This document shows, piece by piece, positions 40,967 to 49,678 of a DNA stretch of 64,000 nt. A program made the translations under genes and the position numbers. This DNA is from PWXP01 sp034005525 (GTDB lineage Bacteria > Planctomycetota > Planctomycetia > Pirellulales > Thermoguttaceae). The stretch is taken from contig JAVEUP010000015.1 of NCBI GenBank assembly GCA_034005525.1, forward strand, positions 1 to 64,000, in the 5' to 3' direction. Every line of letters begins with the position of its first letter. The first letter of the stretch is position 1. The notes under the pieces were generated by a model. That model did no database searches. It was given only the letters and a program-made list of their open reading frames with translations, and was not told the DNA's origin.

Positions 40967-41556
40967 TCCCGGCTTTCGACGAGCCGTTCGACGTACTTGG
41001 CCAGGATGTCGGTCTCGAGGTTCACGCGGTCGCCCACCTTCATGGGGCCGAGGGTCGTCACGGCAAGCGTGTAGGGGATCAGGGCCACGCTGAATCGCTC
41101 CGGCTCGCTATCGACGATGGTCAGGCTCACGCCGTCGACGGCGATCGATGCCTTGGGCGCCATCTGGCGGGCGAGGGCCGGGGCAACGGAAAACCAGAAC
41201 GTGGACCAGTCGCCCATGTCGGTCCGCTGGATAAGCTGGCCGGTCCCGTCGATGTGCCCACTGACGAAATGCCCGCCCAGGCGGTCGGAGACCTTCAAGG
41301 CCCGCTCGAGGTTGACCGGGCTTCCCACCTTCAGATCGCCCAGGTTGGTTCGCTTGAGCGTTTCCGGGCCGGCCTGGAACGCCATGGTTTCTGCGTCGGC
41401 GGCCACGACGGTCAGGCAGCAGCCGTTGACGGAAACACTGTCGGCCACGGCCGTTTCCGCCGCGATCTTGGGTTCACGAATCACCAGGGTGCACCCCGGC
41501 GGCTCGTCGCGCAGCTCGGCCACGGTTCCCAGCGATTCCACGATTCCTGAAAACAT
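40957..41556 (-). CDS. ribE: Riboflavin synthase, alpha chain
   Basis: A 199-residue two-barrel enzyme that makes riboflavin from two lumazines. It starts MFSGIVESLGTV, as nearly all members do. The two homologous halves each carry an SVNGCCLTV / AVDGVSLTI motif (about 42 and 138), and the linker has GGHFVSGHIDGTG. GGGAGG precedes the ATG. It is the third gene of the operon after psd and pssA, 51 bases from pssA, and overlaps rsmA by 10 bases. No other riboflavin genes are in the window. Confidence 0.95.
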   Translation of the reverse strand: MFSGIVESLGTVAELRDEPPGCTLVIREPKIAAETAVADSVSVNGCCLTVVAADAETMAFQAGPETLKRTNLGDLKVGSPVNLERALKVSDRLGGHFVSGHIDGTGQLIQRTDMGDWSTFWFSVAPALARQMAPKASIAVDGVSLTIVDSEPERFSVALIPYTLAVTTLGPMKVGDRVNLETDILAKYVERLVESREWK

Positions 41557-41607
41557 GCATTATCCTCCCAAATTGGCTTGTATTCCTGGTCACCGTTGAC
41601 AGAATTC

Positions 41608-42414
41608 TCAAAACAGCGATTCCCTTCGCTCCCTTCGTTCCACGTAGCGCTGCCAGGCGTACCGCACCGGGCCCGACAACACAAACGCACAGCACACCAG
41701 CGGCACGGCGTAGCCGCGGATCATCATAATGGCCGCCACGGTGAACACCACGGCCACAACGTGCGCAAAGCTCCGCTGTCCGCGGACCACCTGGTTGACC
41801 ACGTGCGGATACGGCACGCGCGACACCATAAGCCCGGCCACCAGCAAGGCGAAGAACGGCAGGACGATCTGCAGTGCATGGTCGATCTGCTGCGCGTAAA
41901 TCAACGGGTTCTCGTCCTTGCGCAACGTGTAGAACATGATCGCGAAGCTGGCGATGGCGGCTGCCCCCGCCGGCGACGGCAGGCCGCTGAAGTGCATGTG
42001 ATCGTCGTCCTCGGTGCTCTCCAGCGTGAAACGGGCCAACCGCAACGCCACACACACGGCGTATGCCGCCGCAATGACCCAAATAGCGTGCCGGTGCATG
42101 TAAGCGAACCGCGGGCAGATCTTTACCAGCAGGAAGGCCGGCGCTACGCCGAAGGTCACCAAGTCGCACAGGCTGTCTAACTGTGCGCCGAAATCGCTCG
42201 AAGTGCGCGATAGCCGGGCGACGTACCCATCCAACGCATCGAACACCATTCCCAAGAAAATCAGCCAGCCGCTTACCATTACGTTGGTCGTGTCGGCCAG
42301 ATCGGTTGCCACCCCGTCCGGCTTGTCCACCCGCGACGCCACCACAATCGCAAAGAACCCGCACACCAGGTTTCCCAGCGTCAGAAGAGTTGGAAAGACG
42401 GCAACAGTGCGCAT
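41608..42414 (-). CDS. pssA: CDP-diacylglycerol--serine O-phosphatidyltransferase
   Basis: A 268-residue membrane enzyme that makes phosphatidylserine from CDP-diacylglycerol and serine. The CDP-alcohol phosphotransferase motif DALDGYVARLSRTSSDFGAQ continues with LDSLCD, giving the D-G-A-R-G-D-D pattern (about residues 60-85). Some six to eight membrane segments are seen, starting LLTLGNLVCGFFAIVVA. The ATG is nine bases after the stop of the psd gene, whose product uses its lipid. Together they make phosphatidylethanolamine. Confidence 0.94.
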   Translation of the reverse strand: MRTVAVFPTLLTLGNLVCGFFAIVVASRVDKPDGVATDLADTTNVMVSGWLIFLGMVFDALDGYVARLSRTSSDFGAQLDSLCDLVTFGVAPAFLLVKICPRFAYMHRHAIWVIAAAYAVCVALRLARFTLESTEDDDHMHFSGLPSPAGAAAIASFAIMFYTLRKDENPLIYAQQIDHALQIVLPFFALLVAGLMVSRVPYPHVVNQVVRGQRSFAHVVAVVFTVAAIMMIRGYAVPLVCCAFVLSGPVRYAWQRYVERRERRESLF

Positions 42415-42423
42415 GGCTGAAGT

Positions 42424-43386
42424 TCACTCGTATCGGGCAAGGATGGTCGCGCCCGCTCGCACACGGTCCCCGACTTCCGCCAGGATGTGCAGGTTGCCGG
42501 AGTCGGGCAGGATCAACTCGGTGCGGGAGCCGAATTTGATCATGCCGAACTTGTGGCCCCGGGGAATGACTTCGCCCGGGCGCAGGTCGCAGACAATCCG
42601 CCGGGCGATCGTCCCGGCAATTTGCCGGACAATCATCGTACGATGCGGTGGTGCCTCTTCCTCCAGCGCGATCCAGGTGTGTTCGTTCACCTGGGCGCTT
42701 GCCGGGTCGAGTGCGTTGCGGAACTCGCCCGGCGAATAACGCACCTCGATCACCCGTGCCTCGGCCGGCGAACGGTTGATATGCACGTTGAAGATCGAGA
42801 GAAAGATGCCTATGCGGACGGCCGGGCCGTCCAGATAGGGATCGTGTTCCAGCCGGGTGATCTCGGTCAGCTTTCCGTCGGCCGGCGAGACGATCAGCCC
42901 GGGTTCCTGGGGAATCGACCGCGGCGGGTCGCGGAAGAACCAGACAATCAGAACCAGCGGCACCGCGGCCAGATAGCCCAACGGCCACCAGTACCAAGAG
43001 AGCCCCACCACTAGGGCCAGAAGCGGCCAGCCGAACAACTGCAATTCGGCCAACCCCCAGCGGGCAAACGGAAGCCGGTCGCGCCAGGCAAAAGGGTCGT
43101 CGGATTTGTCCCAACAAGCCGTACACTGGTTGCGGCAGTACTTCAAATCGCGCGGGTCGAGGATTTCGTGGGGGGCACCCTCAACGTCACCCCGCCGGAG
43201 CTGGGCCATGCGCTCGATGTAGCCGGGCCGCAGCCGGCGCACGCGCCAACGCCGCCAGCGCCCCCAAAGCAGCTCGACTTGCATGCCCAGGCCACCCCCC
43301 GGTTGGGTGCTCCTGATGTTCTCCGGCAAAGGCTCGGGGGCGGTACGGTCGCAAGTTCCCGGCTGGGATGAGGTTATGTCGCTCAT
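42424..43386 (-). CDS. psd: Phosphatidylserine decarboxylase (pyruvoyl enzyme)
   Basis: About 320 residues. The enzyme core, from VSPADGKLTEI through IFLSIFNVHINRSP, ends with KFGSRTELILP, where the Gly-Ser bond is expected to be cut to give the pyruvoyl group. The tail ILAEVGDRVRAGATILA is the short chain of PSD-A type enzymes. Two hydrophobic helices (LFGWPLLALVVGLSWYWWP and YLAAVPLVLIVWF) anchor it. An N-terminal extension contains RDLKYCRNQCTACW with clustered Cys. ATG 43386 is used; ATG at 43284 is possible. A TATAAT at 43442-43437 upstream supports the longer form. It heads the psd-pssA-ribE-rsmA operon. Confidence 0.88.
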   Translation of the reverse strand: MSDITSSQPGTCDRTAPEPLPENIRSTQPGGGLGMQVELLWGRWRRWRVRRLRPGYIERMAQLRRGDVEGAPHEILDPRDLKYCRNQCTACWDKSDDPFAWRDRLPFARWGLAELQLFGWPLLALVVGLSWYWWPLGYLAAVPLVLIVWFFRDPPRSIPQEPGLIVSPADGKLTEITRLEHDPYLDGPAVRIGIFLSIFNVHINRSPAEARVIEVRYSPGEFRNALDPASAQVNEHTWIALEEEAPPHRTMIVRQIAGTIARRIVCDLRPGEVIPRGHKFGMIKFGSRTELILPDSGNLHILAEVGDRVRAGATILARYE

Positions 43387-43436
43387 GGGTTCGGTGGGGC
43401 TGATGATCGCCGACTGTGCTTCCAGGCCAGTCCGCA

Positions 43437-43442
43437 ATTATA
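43437..43442 (-). promoter_or_regulatory. -10 box upstream of psd
   Basis: On the minus strand TATAAT stands 51 bases before the psd start. No good -35 hexamer lies 16-18 bases further upstream. It falls next to the remnant of a palindromic element. Confidence 0.35.
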
Positions 43443-43445
43443 GCG

Positions 43446-43497
43446 TCTTCCGCGATTTTGCGCAGCCCCACCAAGGGCTTACGGGACCCCGGCCCTG
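43446..43497. repeat. Remnant of the CCCACCAAGG element
   Basis: CCCCACCAAGGGCTTACGGG and ACCCCGGCCCTGGG match one half of the 12524-12693 element. Together with the -10 box it fills the gap between psd and the next gene upstream. Confidence 0.5.
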
Positions 43498-43512
43498 GGT
43501 AAATCGTCCCGG

Positions 43513-43986
43513 TCAGGCCAGCGCATCGAGTCCGAACCCTTCGGGACTTGCCTGGACGAGGGCGAACTTCTCGATCCAATCGAGCCGGCTTAGCAAGGTG
43601 TCGGGTACGGCGGTCGCATGCGCGCTTTCGCGACGCGCCTCGTCGACCTTGTCGCGATAGAACTGGAGTAGATCGACCGATTCATTTGGATCGATTCCAG
43701 CAACGTCGAGATCCAGTCGAATGGCGGCCAACTGATCGAAATCCTGCTGAGAAATCGCTCCGGCGTCGAAGAGTCGTTGAATCATCTCCGTGAGTTGCCG
43801 TGGAGTGATCTCCGTCACGTCGTACTTTTCCAGCACGTTGCGGGCTGCTACTGTGGAGGACAGGCCAGCCACCGCCTCGGCACTGCCATTTTCTTCGCCT
43901 CTTTGAATGGCGATCGAATCGTGATACTCTGCCGGCCGTCTCGTTGCCGGGTCGGTGTATCCGGAAAGGACGTTGTGGATTTGCAT
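43513..43986 (-). CDS. Hypothetical helical protein
   Basis: A 157-residue soluble protein starting MQIHNVLSGYTDPATRRP. A helical core (VLEKYDVTEITPRQLTEMIQ; LFDAGAISQQDFDQLAAIRL) is followed by ESVDLLQFYRDKVDEARRES. AGGA lies about nine bases before the ATG. No membrane segment, signal or enzyme motif is seen. The pattern resembles the small C-rod-like proteins often found in planctomycetes, but I cannot name a family. It is convergent with nothing, and a repeat lies directly upstream. Confidence 0.6.
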   Translation of the reverse strand: MQIHNVLSGYTDPATRRPAEYHDSIAIQRGEENGSAEAVAGLSSTVAARNVLEKYDVTEITPRQLTEMIQRLFDAGAISQQDFDQLAAIRLDLDVAGIDPNESVDLLQFYRDKVDEARRESAHATAVPDTLLSRLDWIEKFALVQASPEGFGLDALA

Positions 43987-44072
43987 GCTGGATTGTCCTG
44001 GGGCTTTGTTGGGGGCTGACGTGTCTGGAACCGGTCTCCAAGTGGCGGCGCGGGCAGTTCTCTCTGCAGCAT

Positions 44073-44160
44073 GCGAAGGGGGTAGTCCCATCGTTGCGGC
44101 ACGAGCGGCCGAATTGCGTGGGATAGGCTTCCAGTCTGTCTTTTCAACCGACAGGCTTGG
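44073..44160. repeat. Composite of two repeat-family remnants
   Basis: GCATGCGAAGGGGGTAGTCCC at about 44078-44098 is a decayed GGGAC-type arm like the one at 12478-12515. At 44118-44140 GTGGGATAGGCTTCCAGTCT followed by GACAGGCTTGG at 44150-44160 is a single hairpin copy of the 29-bp array element from the left end of the window. Confidence 0.7.
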
Positions 44161-44632
44161 CCTCTAGCAAAGAGCGGGCCAAACTCGGGCCGAAGACCAT
44201 CTGAACGCCGTAACACATGGCGAGACAAGCACTTGTGCAGAAGGTACTGACCGCATGGCTCCCCGGCCAGTCGGCCTTATCCGCGCCGTTCTTGCCGAAT
44301 GTACCCGCCGACAGGCAGAATCTGCCGCTGTTGGCCGGTGCCGCGCGCAGAAGGGCGCACCGGCGTGCGGCAGGAGTTCAGGGGCAACCACGGCGCTCCA
44401 TGTCGCGCTTCCTCTTGCTCGTCCGGCAATCGATACATCTTCGCTCCACCCGTCACAATCGGCACAGACCGTGCGCCCGGAAGCAGTGCTCAACCCGCGT
44501 TTGCCCATGGAAAACCAACCTCCGAAGTGTCCATAACCTAGGCTTTTGGTATGACGATGGCTTCGCGGCAGTTGGCACGCACGCCCTGCCGCGCCCATTA
44601 CGGCTTGTATCGCCGCAGCCAAGGAATCCCGG
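44161..44632. other. Gap with no supported gene
   Basis: About 470 bases between the repeat and the HD-GYP gene. Several frames are open on both strands because of high GC, but none has a ribosome binding site, recognisable domain or consistent codon use. Confidence 0.4.
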
Positions 44633-45808
44633 ATGAACCGACGCGTCCTCATTGTCGACGATGACCGCAAAACGTGCGAGCTTCTCGCACGGTTGTTCGA
44701 CAGACAGTACGAGGTCGCCACGGCATTCTGCGGGCAGCAGGCGCTGGAAGAGGCGGAGCGGTGCGTGCCGGATATCGTCTTGCTCGATATTCGGATGCCC
44801 GGCATCGACGGCTGTGAAACGTGCCGCCGGATGCGGCGAATCGTCAGCGGCCGCAACGTGCAAATCATTATGGTCTCCGCATGCTCGTCGGAGGCGGAGC
44901 AACTGCGGGCATTCGACGCCGGTGCCGACGACTACATTGTGAAACCGTTCGATCCGCACGAACTCACCTCCCGGGTGCGGCTCCATTTCCGCCTTCTCGA
45001 CGCCCTCGACGAGGCCGGCGCAGTTCGGCGCGAGATATGCCGGCACCATGCCGACCTGCACCGCATGGTCGAGCAGCGAGCACGCGAACTGGCCGAAACC
45101 AAAGACGTGGCCGTCATGGCACTGGCCGAGGTGGCCGAGTCGCGCGACCAGGGCACGGGTGAGCACCTGGTGCGTATGCGTACGTATGCGCAAATCCTGG
45201 CCGAAGCGCTGCGAGCCGACAGCCCCTACGCCCCCGAGATCGACGAGAAGTTCCTGGAAGACCTCTACCGCTCCAGCCCGCTGCACGATATCGGCAAGGT
45301 AGGCATTTCCGACGCCATCCTGCTGAAGCCCGACCGGCTCACCGCAGAGGAATTCGAGGCCGTCAAGCAGCATACGGTTATCGGGGCGAACATTCTCGAA
45401 CAGGCGGTCTTCCACTCACCCCACGGCGATTTCCTGGCCATGGCCGCGGTCATCGCCCGTTTCCATCACGAGCGGTTCGACGGCGAGGGCTACCCGGCGG
45501 GCTTGATGGGCGAGGAAATCCCGCTGCCCGCCCGCATCGTGACGGTAGCCGACGTATTCGACGCCATCACCTCCGAGCGTCCCTACAAGCCGGCCTATTC
45601 CGCCGAGGCCGCGCGGGCGATGATCCGCGCCGATTCCGGCAAGCACTTCGACCCCATCATCGTGGAAGCCTTCGAACGGTCCTTCGACCAGATGGTTCGC
45701 GTCCGCGACCGGCACCAGGACCGGATGCCCGTGCTGATGGGCGCCATGTCGTTCGTCGAATACGGGGTGCTCGACGACCAGGAGCTTGCCCTGGCCGTGG
45801 CGAACTGA
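44633..45808 (+). CDS. Response regulator with HD-GYP phosphodiesterase domain
   Basis: A 391-residue RpfG-type protein. The receiver domain (1-120) has VDDDRK for the acidic pocket, VLLDIRMPG with the phosphorylated Asp near residue 51, and YIVKPF with the conserved Lys. A short coiled coil (about 125-165) leads to the HD-GYP domain: SPLHDIGKVGI with the HD pair, KQHTVIGANIL, and ARFHHERFDGEGYPAGL with GYP. It should hydrolyse cyclic di-GMP under control of a sensor kinase. AAGGA precedes the ATG. No kinase is adjacent. Confidence 0.93.
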   Translation: MNRRVLIVDDDRKTCELLARLFDRQYEVATAFCGQQALEEAERCVPDIVLLDIRMPGIDGCETCRRMRRIVSGRNVQIIMVSACSSEAEQLRAFDAGADDYIVKPFDPHELTSRVRLHFRLLDALDEAGAVRREICRHHADLHRMVEQRARELAETKDVAVMALAEVAESRDQGTGEHLVRMRTYAQILAEALRADSPYAPEIDEKFLEDLYRSSPLHDIGKVGISDAILLKPDRLTAEEFEAVKQHTVIGANILEQAVFHSPHGDFLAMAAVIARFHHERFDGEGYPAGLMGEEIPLPARIVTVADVFDAITSERPYKPAYSAEAARAMIRADSGKHFDPIIVEAFERSFDQMVRVRDRHQDRMPVLMGAMSFVEYGVLDDQELALAVAN

Positions 45809-46538
45809 CTGTCGTCGCGAAGACGGCCTGCGCGGCCTTGACGAACGACTCGCCGGGTTCTGTCGCGCACCACGGCGCAAGAATGCCTGCGGGCCGCAAA
45901 CGCCGACCAGGACTCGCAACGGCTCGTCGGGCAGCAGGGCAAACGCATGCCGGGCAAGGGCCTGTTCCGAAACTCCCGGCCGAGCCGTAGCACTTCCTCG
46001 AACTCGGGCCACGGGTCCATCGATCCGGCGACGTCATCCAGCCAAGGGCGCGGCGCACGCGCGTTGGCGAGCGGTATCTTCGCCCGGGTGCCGAGTGGCG
46101 TCAAGCCCCCTACGGCGAAGAGGAGTCGGCGTGGCTCGGGCTGCGGCACCGCGGGCGATGCCCTTTGCAACAGAATCCCCCGCCGCGAGGGCATTCCCAT
46201 CTTCGATCTCCGGCTTGTCCACCTCGCCAGCGAGTTACTGACACCTGACAACTCCGCCCCGTGGCCCAATTGTCTGACTTGCCAACCGGTGTCCGGTTTG
46301 CTAGACTCGGTTACCTGTACATATGTGCCGCCCCAGGACGACCCGAAAAGGTCGGTTTTTCGTGCCACCCGGCCAAACGGGCAAGTTCAGGGTGAATGTG
46401 GAATACGCGAAACTTGCCACCCAAAAAACCCAGGTGGCAGTTGACTTTGATCTGGTAGCAGTGACTTGCTCGCGCGGGGCACCGACACAGGGTCGTTGGA
46501 GACGCTTCCAGTCCGCAGTCCAAGCAAGGAGACCTGCA
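45809..46538. other. Gap with no supported gene, possible antitoxin-like remnant
   Basis: About 730 bases. On the minus strand near 45960-46065 the reading PWLDDVAGSMDPWPEFEEVL followed by RLGREFRNR resembles the tail of small antitoxin-like proteins, but the frame is not supported by a start or by what follows. TGACACCTGACAAC at 46229-46242 is a single unit of the tandem repeat found at 57643. Possible but weak promoter TTGCTA..TATGTG at 46298-46327. Confidence 0.35.
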
Positions 46539-47516
46539 ATGCAGCATCATGTGCAAACGGTTCCCGAATCGCATCGGCGCCGACGTTCGGCGGCGATGAT
46601 GATCGTCGCTGCGGCGGCTGTCCTGGGCGCCGCCCGCTGGGTCAGCGCGCAGCCGCTGGCCGCAGACGACGCCGACCGGCCGTACCCGCGGCTGGTCACG
46701 GCCGAAACCCTGGCCGATCCCGCGCGGCTGGCCGCGCTGGAAGCGCCGGGCAAGGTGTTCTTCGAGGACGGGTTCGAATCGGCCGACTCGCTGAAGAACT
46801 ACTTCGAAATCCGAGGGCTGAAGGAAGGGCGGGCGAAGCTGGTGAGCGATCCCAAGCTAGCCCATTCGGGTCGCGGAGCCCTCGAGCTTACGGCCGTCGC
46901 CCGCGGCGGGCAGTCGTCGGGAACCGGGGCGGTCGGCTGGTTCGGGCCGGAGGGGCACGATCGGGTGCATCTGCGCTGCTACCTCCGCTTCGCAGCCGAC
47001 TACGACCAGGGAAACCTCAACCACACGGGCGGCGGGCTGGCCGCCGTGGCCGGCGCGAACCGCTGGGGCGGCATGGGCATGGCCGGAAAGCGCCCACGCG
47101 GCGACGACCGCTTCAACGCCCGCTTTGAACCCTGGCGCGACTGGGGCCGGCTGCCCGCGCCCGGCTACATGTTCCTCTACACCTACTGGATGGACATGCG
47201 CCGCGACCGCGACGGCAACTACTGGGGCAACATGCTCGGCCCCGACCCCGACGACCGCATCGTCCTCGAGCGGGACCGCTGGTACTGCCTGGAGCACATG
47301 ATCCGGGCCAACGACCCTGGACAGGCCAACGGCGAGCTGGCCGCCTGGATCGACGGCAAGCTGTACATCCACTACACCGGCATCCGCTGGCGGACCACCG
47401 CCGAGGTGAAGATCAAGCGGTTCAGCCTCGACGTATACATCCATCGCGCCGAGCAGGACAACACTGTCTGGTACGACGACATGGCCCTGTCGACCGGCTA
47501 CATCGGGCCGAAGTGA
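46539..47516 (+). CDS. Secreted LamG/polysaccharide-lyase-like protein
   Basis: A 325-residue exported protein. The start at 46539 follows AGGAG by seven bases. The signal peptide (about 15-40) has a basic start (ESHRRRRSA) and ends near SAQP. The mature part (FFEDGFESADSLKNYFEIRG; RVHLRCYLRFAADYDQGN; ELAAWIDGKLYIHY; VWYDDMALSTGYIGP) has the all-beta pattern of concanavalin-like glucanase or heparin-lyase folds. The final segment is widely conserved in planctomycetes. Catalytic residues cannot be assigned. A role in binding or cleaving extracellular polysaccharide is inferred. Confidence 0.75.
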   Translation: MQHHVQTVPESHRRRRSAAMMIVAAAAVLGAARWVSAQPLAADDADRPYPRLVTAETLADPARLAALEAPGKVFFEDGFESADSLKNYFEIRGLKEGRAKLVSDPKLAHSGRGALELTAVARGGQSSGTGAVGWFGPEGHDRVHLRCYLRFAADYDQGNLNHTGGGLAAVAGANRWGGMGMAGKRPRGDDRFNARFEPWRDWGRLPAPGYMFLYTYWMDMRRDRDGNYWGNMLGPDPDDRIVLERDRWYCLEHMIRANDPGQANGELAAWIDGKLYIHYTGIRWRTTAEVKIKRFSLDVYIHRAEQDNTVWYDDMALSTGYIGPK

Positions 47517-47607
47517 CGGCTCACGGGGGAAAGCCCATGGACCACCGCGATGACTGCCAAACGCCGAGCAATAACGTTCTTCGGCATAGGGCAGTGAGGG
47601 CAAGCGG

Positions 47608-48009
47608 ATGATTCCACCCTTTGACGAACAGGGCTACTTGCCACCGGGGGTCCATTCGGCTACCTTGGAGGAAGTGGCATCTCGATTCGGCTGCGGGTCG
47701 GAATTGCGCCGTGTCCAGGCGGAATCGCTGCGTTGGCTTGTCGACGCAGCCCGTCGTGCGGGCGTATTGCGATTAGTGATCAACGGCAGTTTCGTAACCG
47801 ACGTGCTCGAGCCGAACGATGTGGATTGCGTTCTCCTGATCGGCCCGGGCTTTCCTCGCGACCAAGCGGCCGAGGCGGAACTGCTGGCGGGGCTGCCGTT
47901 TTTGGAACTGAGCCTTGTGAGGCAGGAGGATTTCGACGTGATGGTCCATGAGTTTTTCGCCACGGACCGGCATTCGATTGCCAAAGGTATGGTGGAGATT
48001 GTTGCATGA
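47608..48009 (+). CDS. DUF6932-like (nucleotidyltransferase-like) protein
   Basis: A 133-residue protein. LVINGSFVTDVLEPNDVDCVLL (about 55-77) is a GS-x-D-x-D pattern of the nucleotidyltransferase fold: GSF, then Asp-Val-Asp. A helical N-terminus (GYLPPGVHSATLEEVASRFG) and a C-terminus with FFATDRHSIAKGMVEI follow. I place it in the DUF6932-like group from pattern alone. Its TGA overlaps the ATG of the next small gene by four bases, so the two are coupled. Such pairs resemble toxin-antitoxin modules built on MNT-type nucleotidyltransferases, but the partner is not a HEPN protein. Confidence 0.65.
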   Translation: MIPPFDEQGYLPPGVHSATLEEVASRFGCGSELRRVQAESLRWLVDAARRAGVLRLVINGSFVTDVLEPNDVDCVLLIGPGFPRDQAAEAELLAGLPFLELSLVRQEDFDVMVHEFFATDRHSIAKGMVEIVA

Positions 48010-48230
48010 GCCTGCAAGGTCATCGCGAACTCGAATCGACTCGTAGGAAGCTTCGATTGCTCGAGGAGCGCTATGAAGCGAACCAGCGCGAACGAGGGGG
48101 CGACGAGCACGTGCGGGAGTTGACCATGCGGTCGCTCAAGCGGCTCATCAACCAGCTCAAAGAGGAGATAACCCGCTTCGAATCCCGCCGCATAGTGAAT
48201 AGACAAGACACATCGACGCCACCGAACTAA
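48006..48230 (+). CDS. Small coiled-coil partner protein
   Basis: A 74-residue, charged, mostly helical protein (ELESTRRKLRLLEERYEANQ; LTMRSLKRLINQLKEEITRF) with heptad patterns over almost its whole length. The ATGA overlap with the preceding gene implies production with it. It has no DNA-binding motif. Role unknown; a binding partner or antidote for the nucleotidyltransferase-like protein is plausible. Confidence 0.65.
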   Translation: MSLQGHRELESTRRKLRLLEERYEANQRERGGDEHVRELTMRSLKRLINQLKEEITRFESRRIVNRQDTSTPPN

Positions 48231-48404
48231 ACGCTCGACCGGATCCGACGATGCGGTCCGATCGTAGCGCGACAATGCAGTAACGATTGGCTTTGTGTCT
48301 GCAAACGCCGCGCCACTTTTCTCTGCCGCTGACCTAGGTCGTTCACCGCAGAACTGCACCTGTCCCCTTCCACCCGATCTGAGAACCAAGTGAACGGAAC
48401 TTGC

Positions 48405-49289
48405 ATGCGAACGACGGCGGTCCTGGCGATGCTCCTGGCGGCGGCAGTCGCCACACGTGCGGCGGCCGATGACGAACTGCCGCCGGAGTTCCGCCGGCTG
48501 CTGCCGCTGCACAAGCCGCTGCCCGAGCCCCGGCCGGGCGACTGGCTCTACCGGCACGAGGAGCCGGGGCAAACGTACGGCGAGTATTTGGCCTCCGAGC
48601 CGGTCCAGGCCGATCGGCAGCGGCGGATCATCTACCTGCAATTGATCGGCGAGTTCGACGAGAACCAGCAGCGGGTTCTCGATCTGACGGCCGACTACAT
48701 GCGGGCGTATTTCCAGTTGCCCGTCCGGGTGCGCGGGGCGTTCCCGCTGGACAAGATCCCGCCGGAAGCGCGGCGCAAGCATCCGTTGTGGCGCAACGAG
48801 CAAATCCTGACCACCTACGTGCTCGAGGAACTCTTGCACAAGCGGCTGCCGCGCGATGCGTGCGCCTACCTGGCGCTGACCTCCGCCGATCTCTGGCCGG
48901 GTGGGGCGGGGAGCTACGTGTTCGGATACGCGACGTACCGCGACCGGGTCGGGATGTACTCGATCTACCGGAAGGGCGATCCTTCGGAGGAGTTCGACCT
49001 GTGCCTGCGGCGCACGCTCCGCCTCGCCACGCACGAGACGGGCCACATGTTCTCCATGCTGCACTGCACGCGGCACCTGTGCAACATGTGCGGGTCGAAC
49101 CACCTGGACGAAGCCGACCGCCATCCGCTGTGGCTATGCCCGCACTGCCTGGCGAAGCTATGCCACGCCACCGGGGCGGATCCCCGGCGCCGGTTCCGGG
49201 CGCTGATCGGGTTCTTCGACAAGGTGGGATTTGATGAGGAAGCGGCCTTCATGCGAAAGTCGCTGGAAACGATGGGGTGGGCGGAGTGA
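48405..49289 (+). CDS. Secreted archaemetzincin-like zinc protease
   Basis: A 294-residue protein with a signal peptide (about 1-22, TTAVLAMLLAAAVATRAAAD). LATHETGHMFSMLHC (near 213-227) is a HExxHxxxxxH zinc site, followed by CTRHLCNMCGSN and LWLCPHCLAKLC, which match the archaemetzincin layout of HExxH, a third His-Cys, Cys-x-Met and a final CxxC. The usual Gly of the metzincin helix (HxxGxxH) is Ser here. Archaemetzincins are mainly cytosolic in archaea and animals, so export is unusual. A GTG at 48390 is in frame; ATG at 48405 is preferred. The substrate is unknown. Confidence 0.82.
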   Translation: MRTTAVLAMLLAAAVATRAAADDELPPEFRRLLPLHKPLPEPRPGDWLYRHEEPGQTYGEYLASEPVQADRQRRIIYLQLIGEFDENQQRVLDLTADYMRAYFQLPVRVRGAFPLDKIPPEARRKHPLWRNEQILTTYVLEELLHKRLPRDACAYLALTSADLWPGGAGSYVFGYATYRDRVGMYSIYRKGDPSEEFDLCLRRTLRLATHETGHMFSMLHCTRHLCNMCGSNHLDEADRHPLWLCPHCLAKLCHATGADPRRRFRALIGFFDKVGFDEEAAFMRKSLETMGWAE

Positions 49290-49362
49290 GGCGGGAAATG
49301 GGGAATGTCGAAATTCAAATGACGAAAGAATGACGAAGCCGGAAGCTCGAAGAGAAACGATG
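49290..49362. repeat. Intergenic AATTCAAATGACGAAAGAAT-type repeat
   Basis: GAAATTCAAATGACGAAAGA followed by ATGACGAAGCCGGAAGCTCG is a low-complexity block of a kind often found between planctomycete genes, where it gives spurious Met-Thr-Lys-Pro-Glu-Ala peptides. The rest of the gap to 49678 holds no supported gene. Confidence 0.5.
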
Positions 49363-49678
49363 ACAATACAACTCCCCTGCTGTGACGGCCGAAACGTGGA
49401 GGCGGCCCGTGTACTGCATGAACCTGGGAAAGACCGTTCGATCACCTTTGAGATGCGCCGAGCAGATATCCGTATCCAGAAGGAAACTCATTGACCCGGC
49501 TCCGTTCGCTCCTGTTGACGCCCCGTGCGTACACTCTCAAGGAACCGGTCAAGTTCGGCAGCATCCTCCGCCCAGCCTCCAAAAGACTCCCGGAGAGCTT
49601 CCTCGGGTCGCGAACTTCTCTGCTTTCGGATATGCTGATATCTGTGCCGCCAGTGACACCAATACCACGGAAAACGTA

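Noticed and set aside
44164..44868. 234-codon minus-strand ORF
   Set aside because: It overlaps the response-regulator gene antisense and shows no domain.
45960..46065. Antitoxin-like tail (PEFEEVLRLGREFRNR) on the minus strand
   Set aside because: The frame has no start, the sequence after it changes frame, and no toxin is near.
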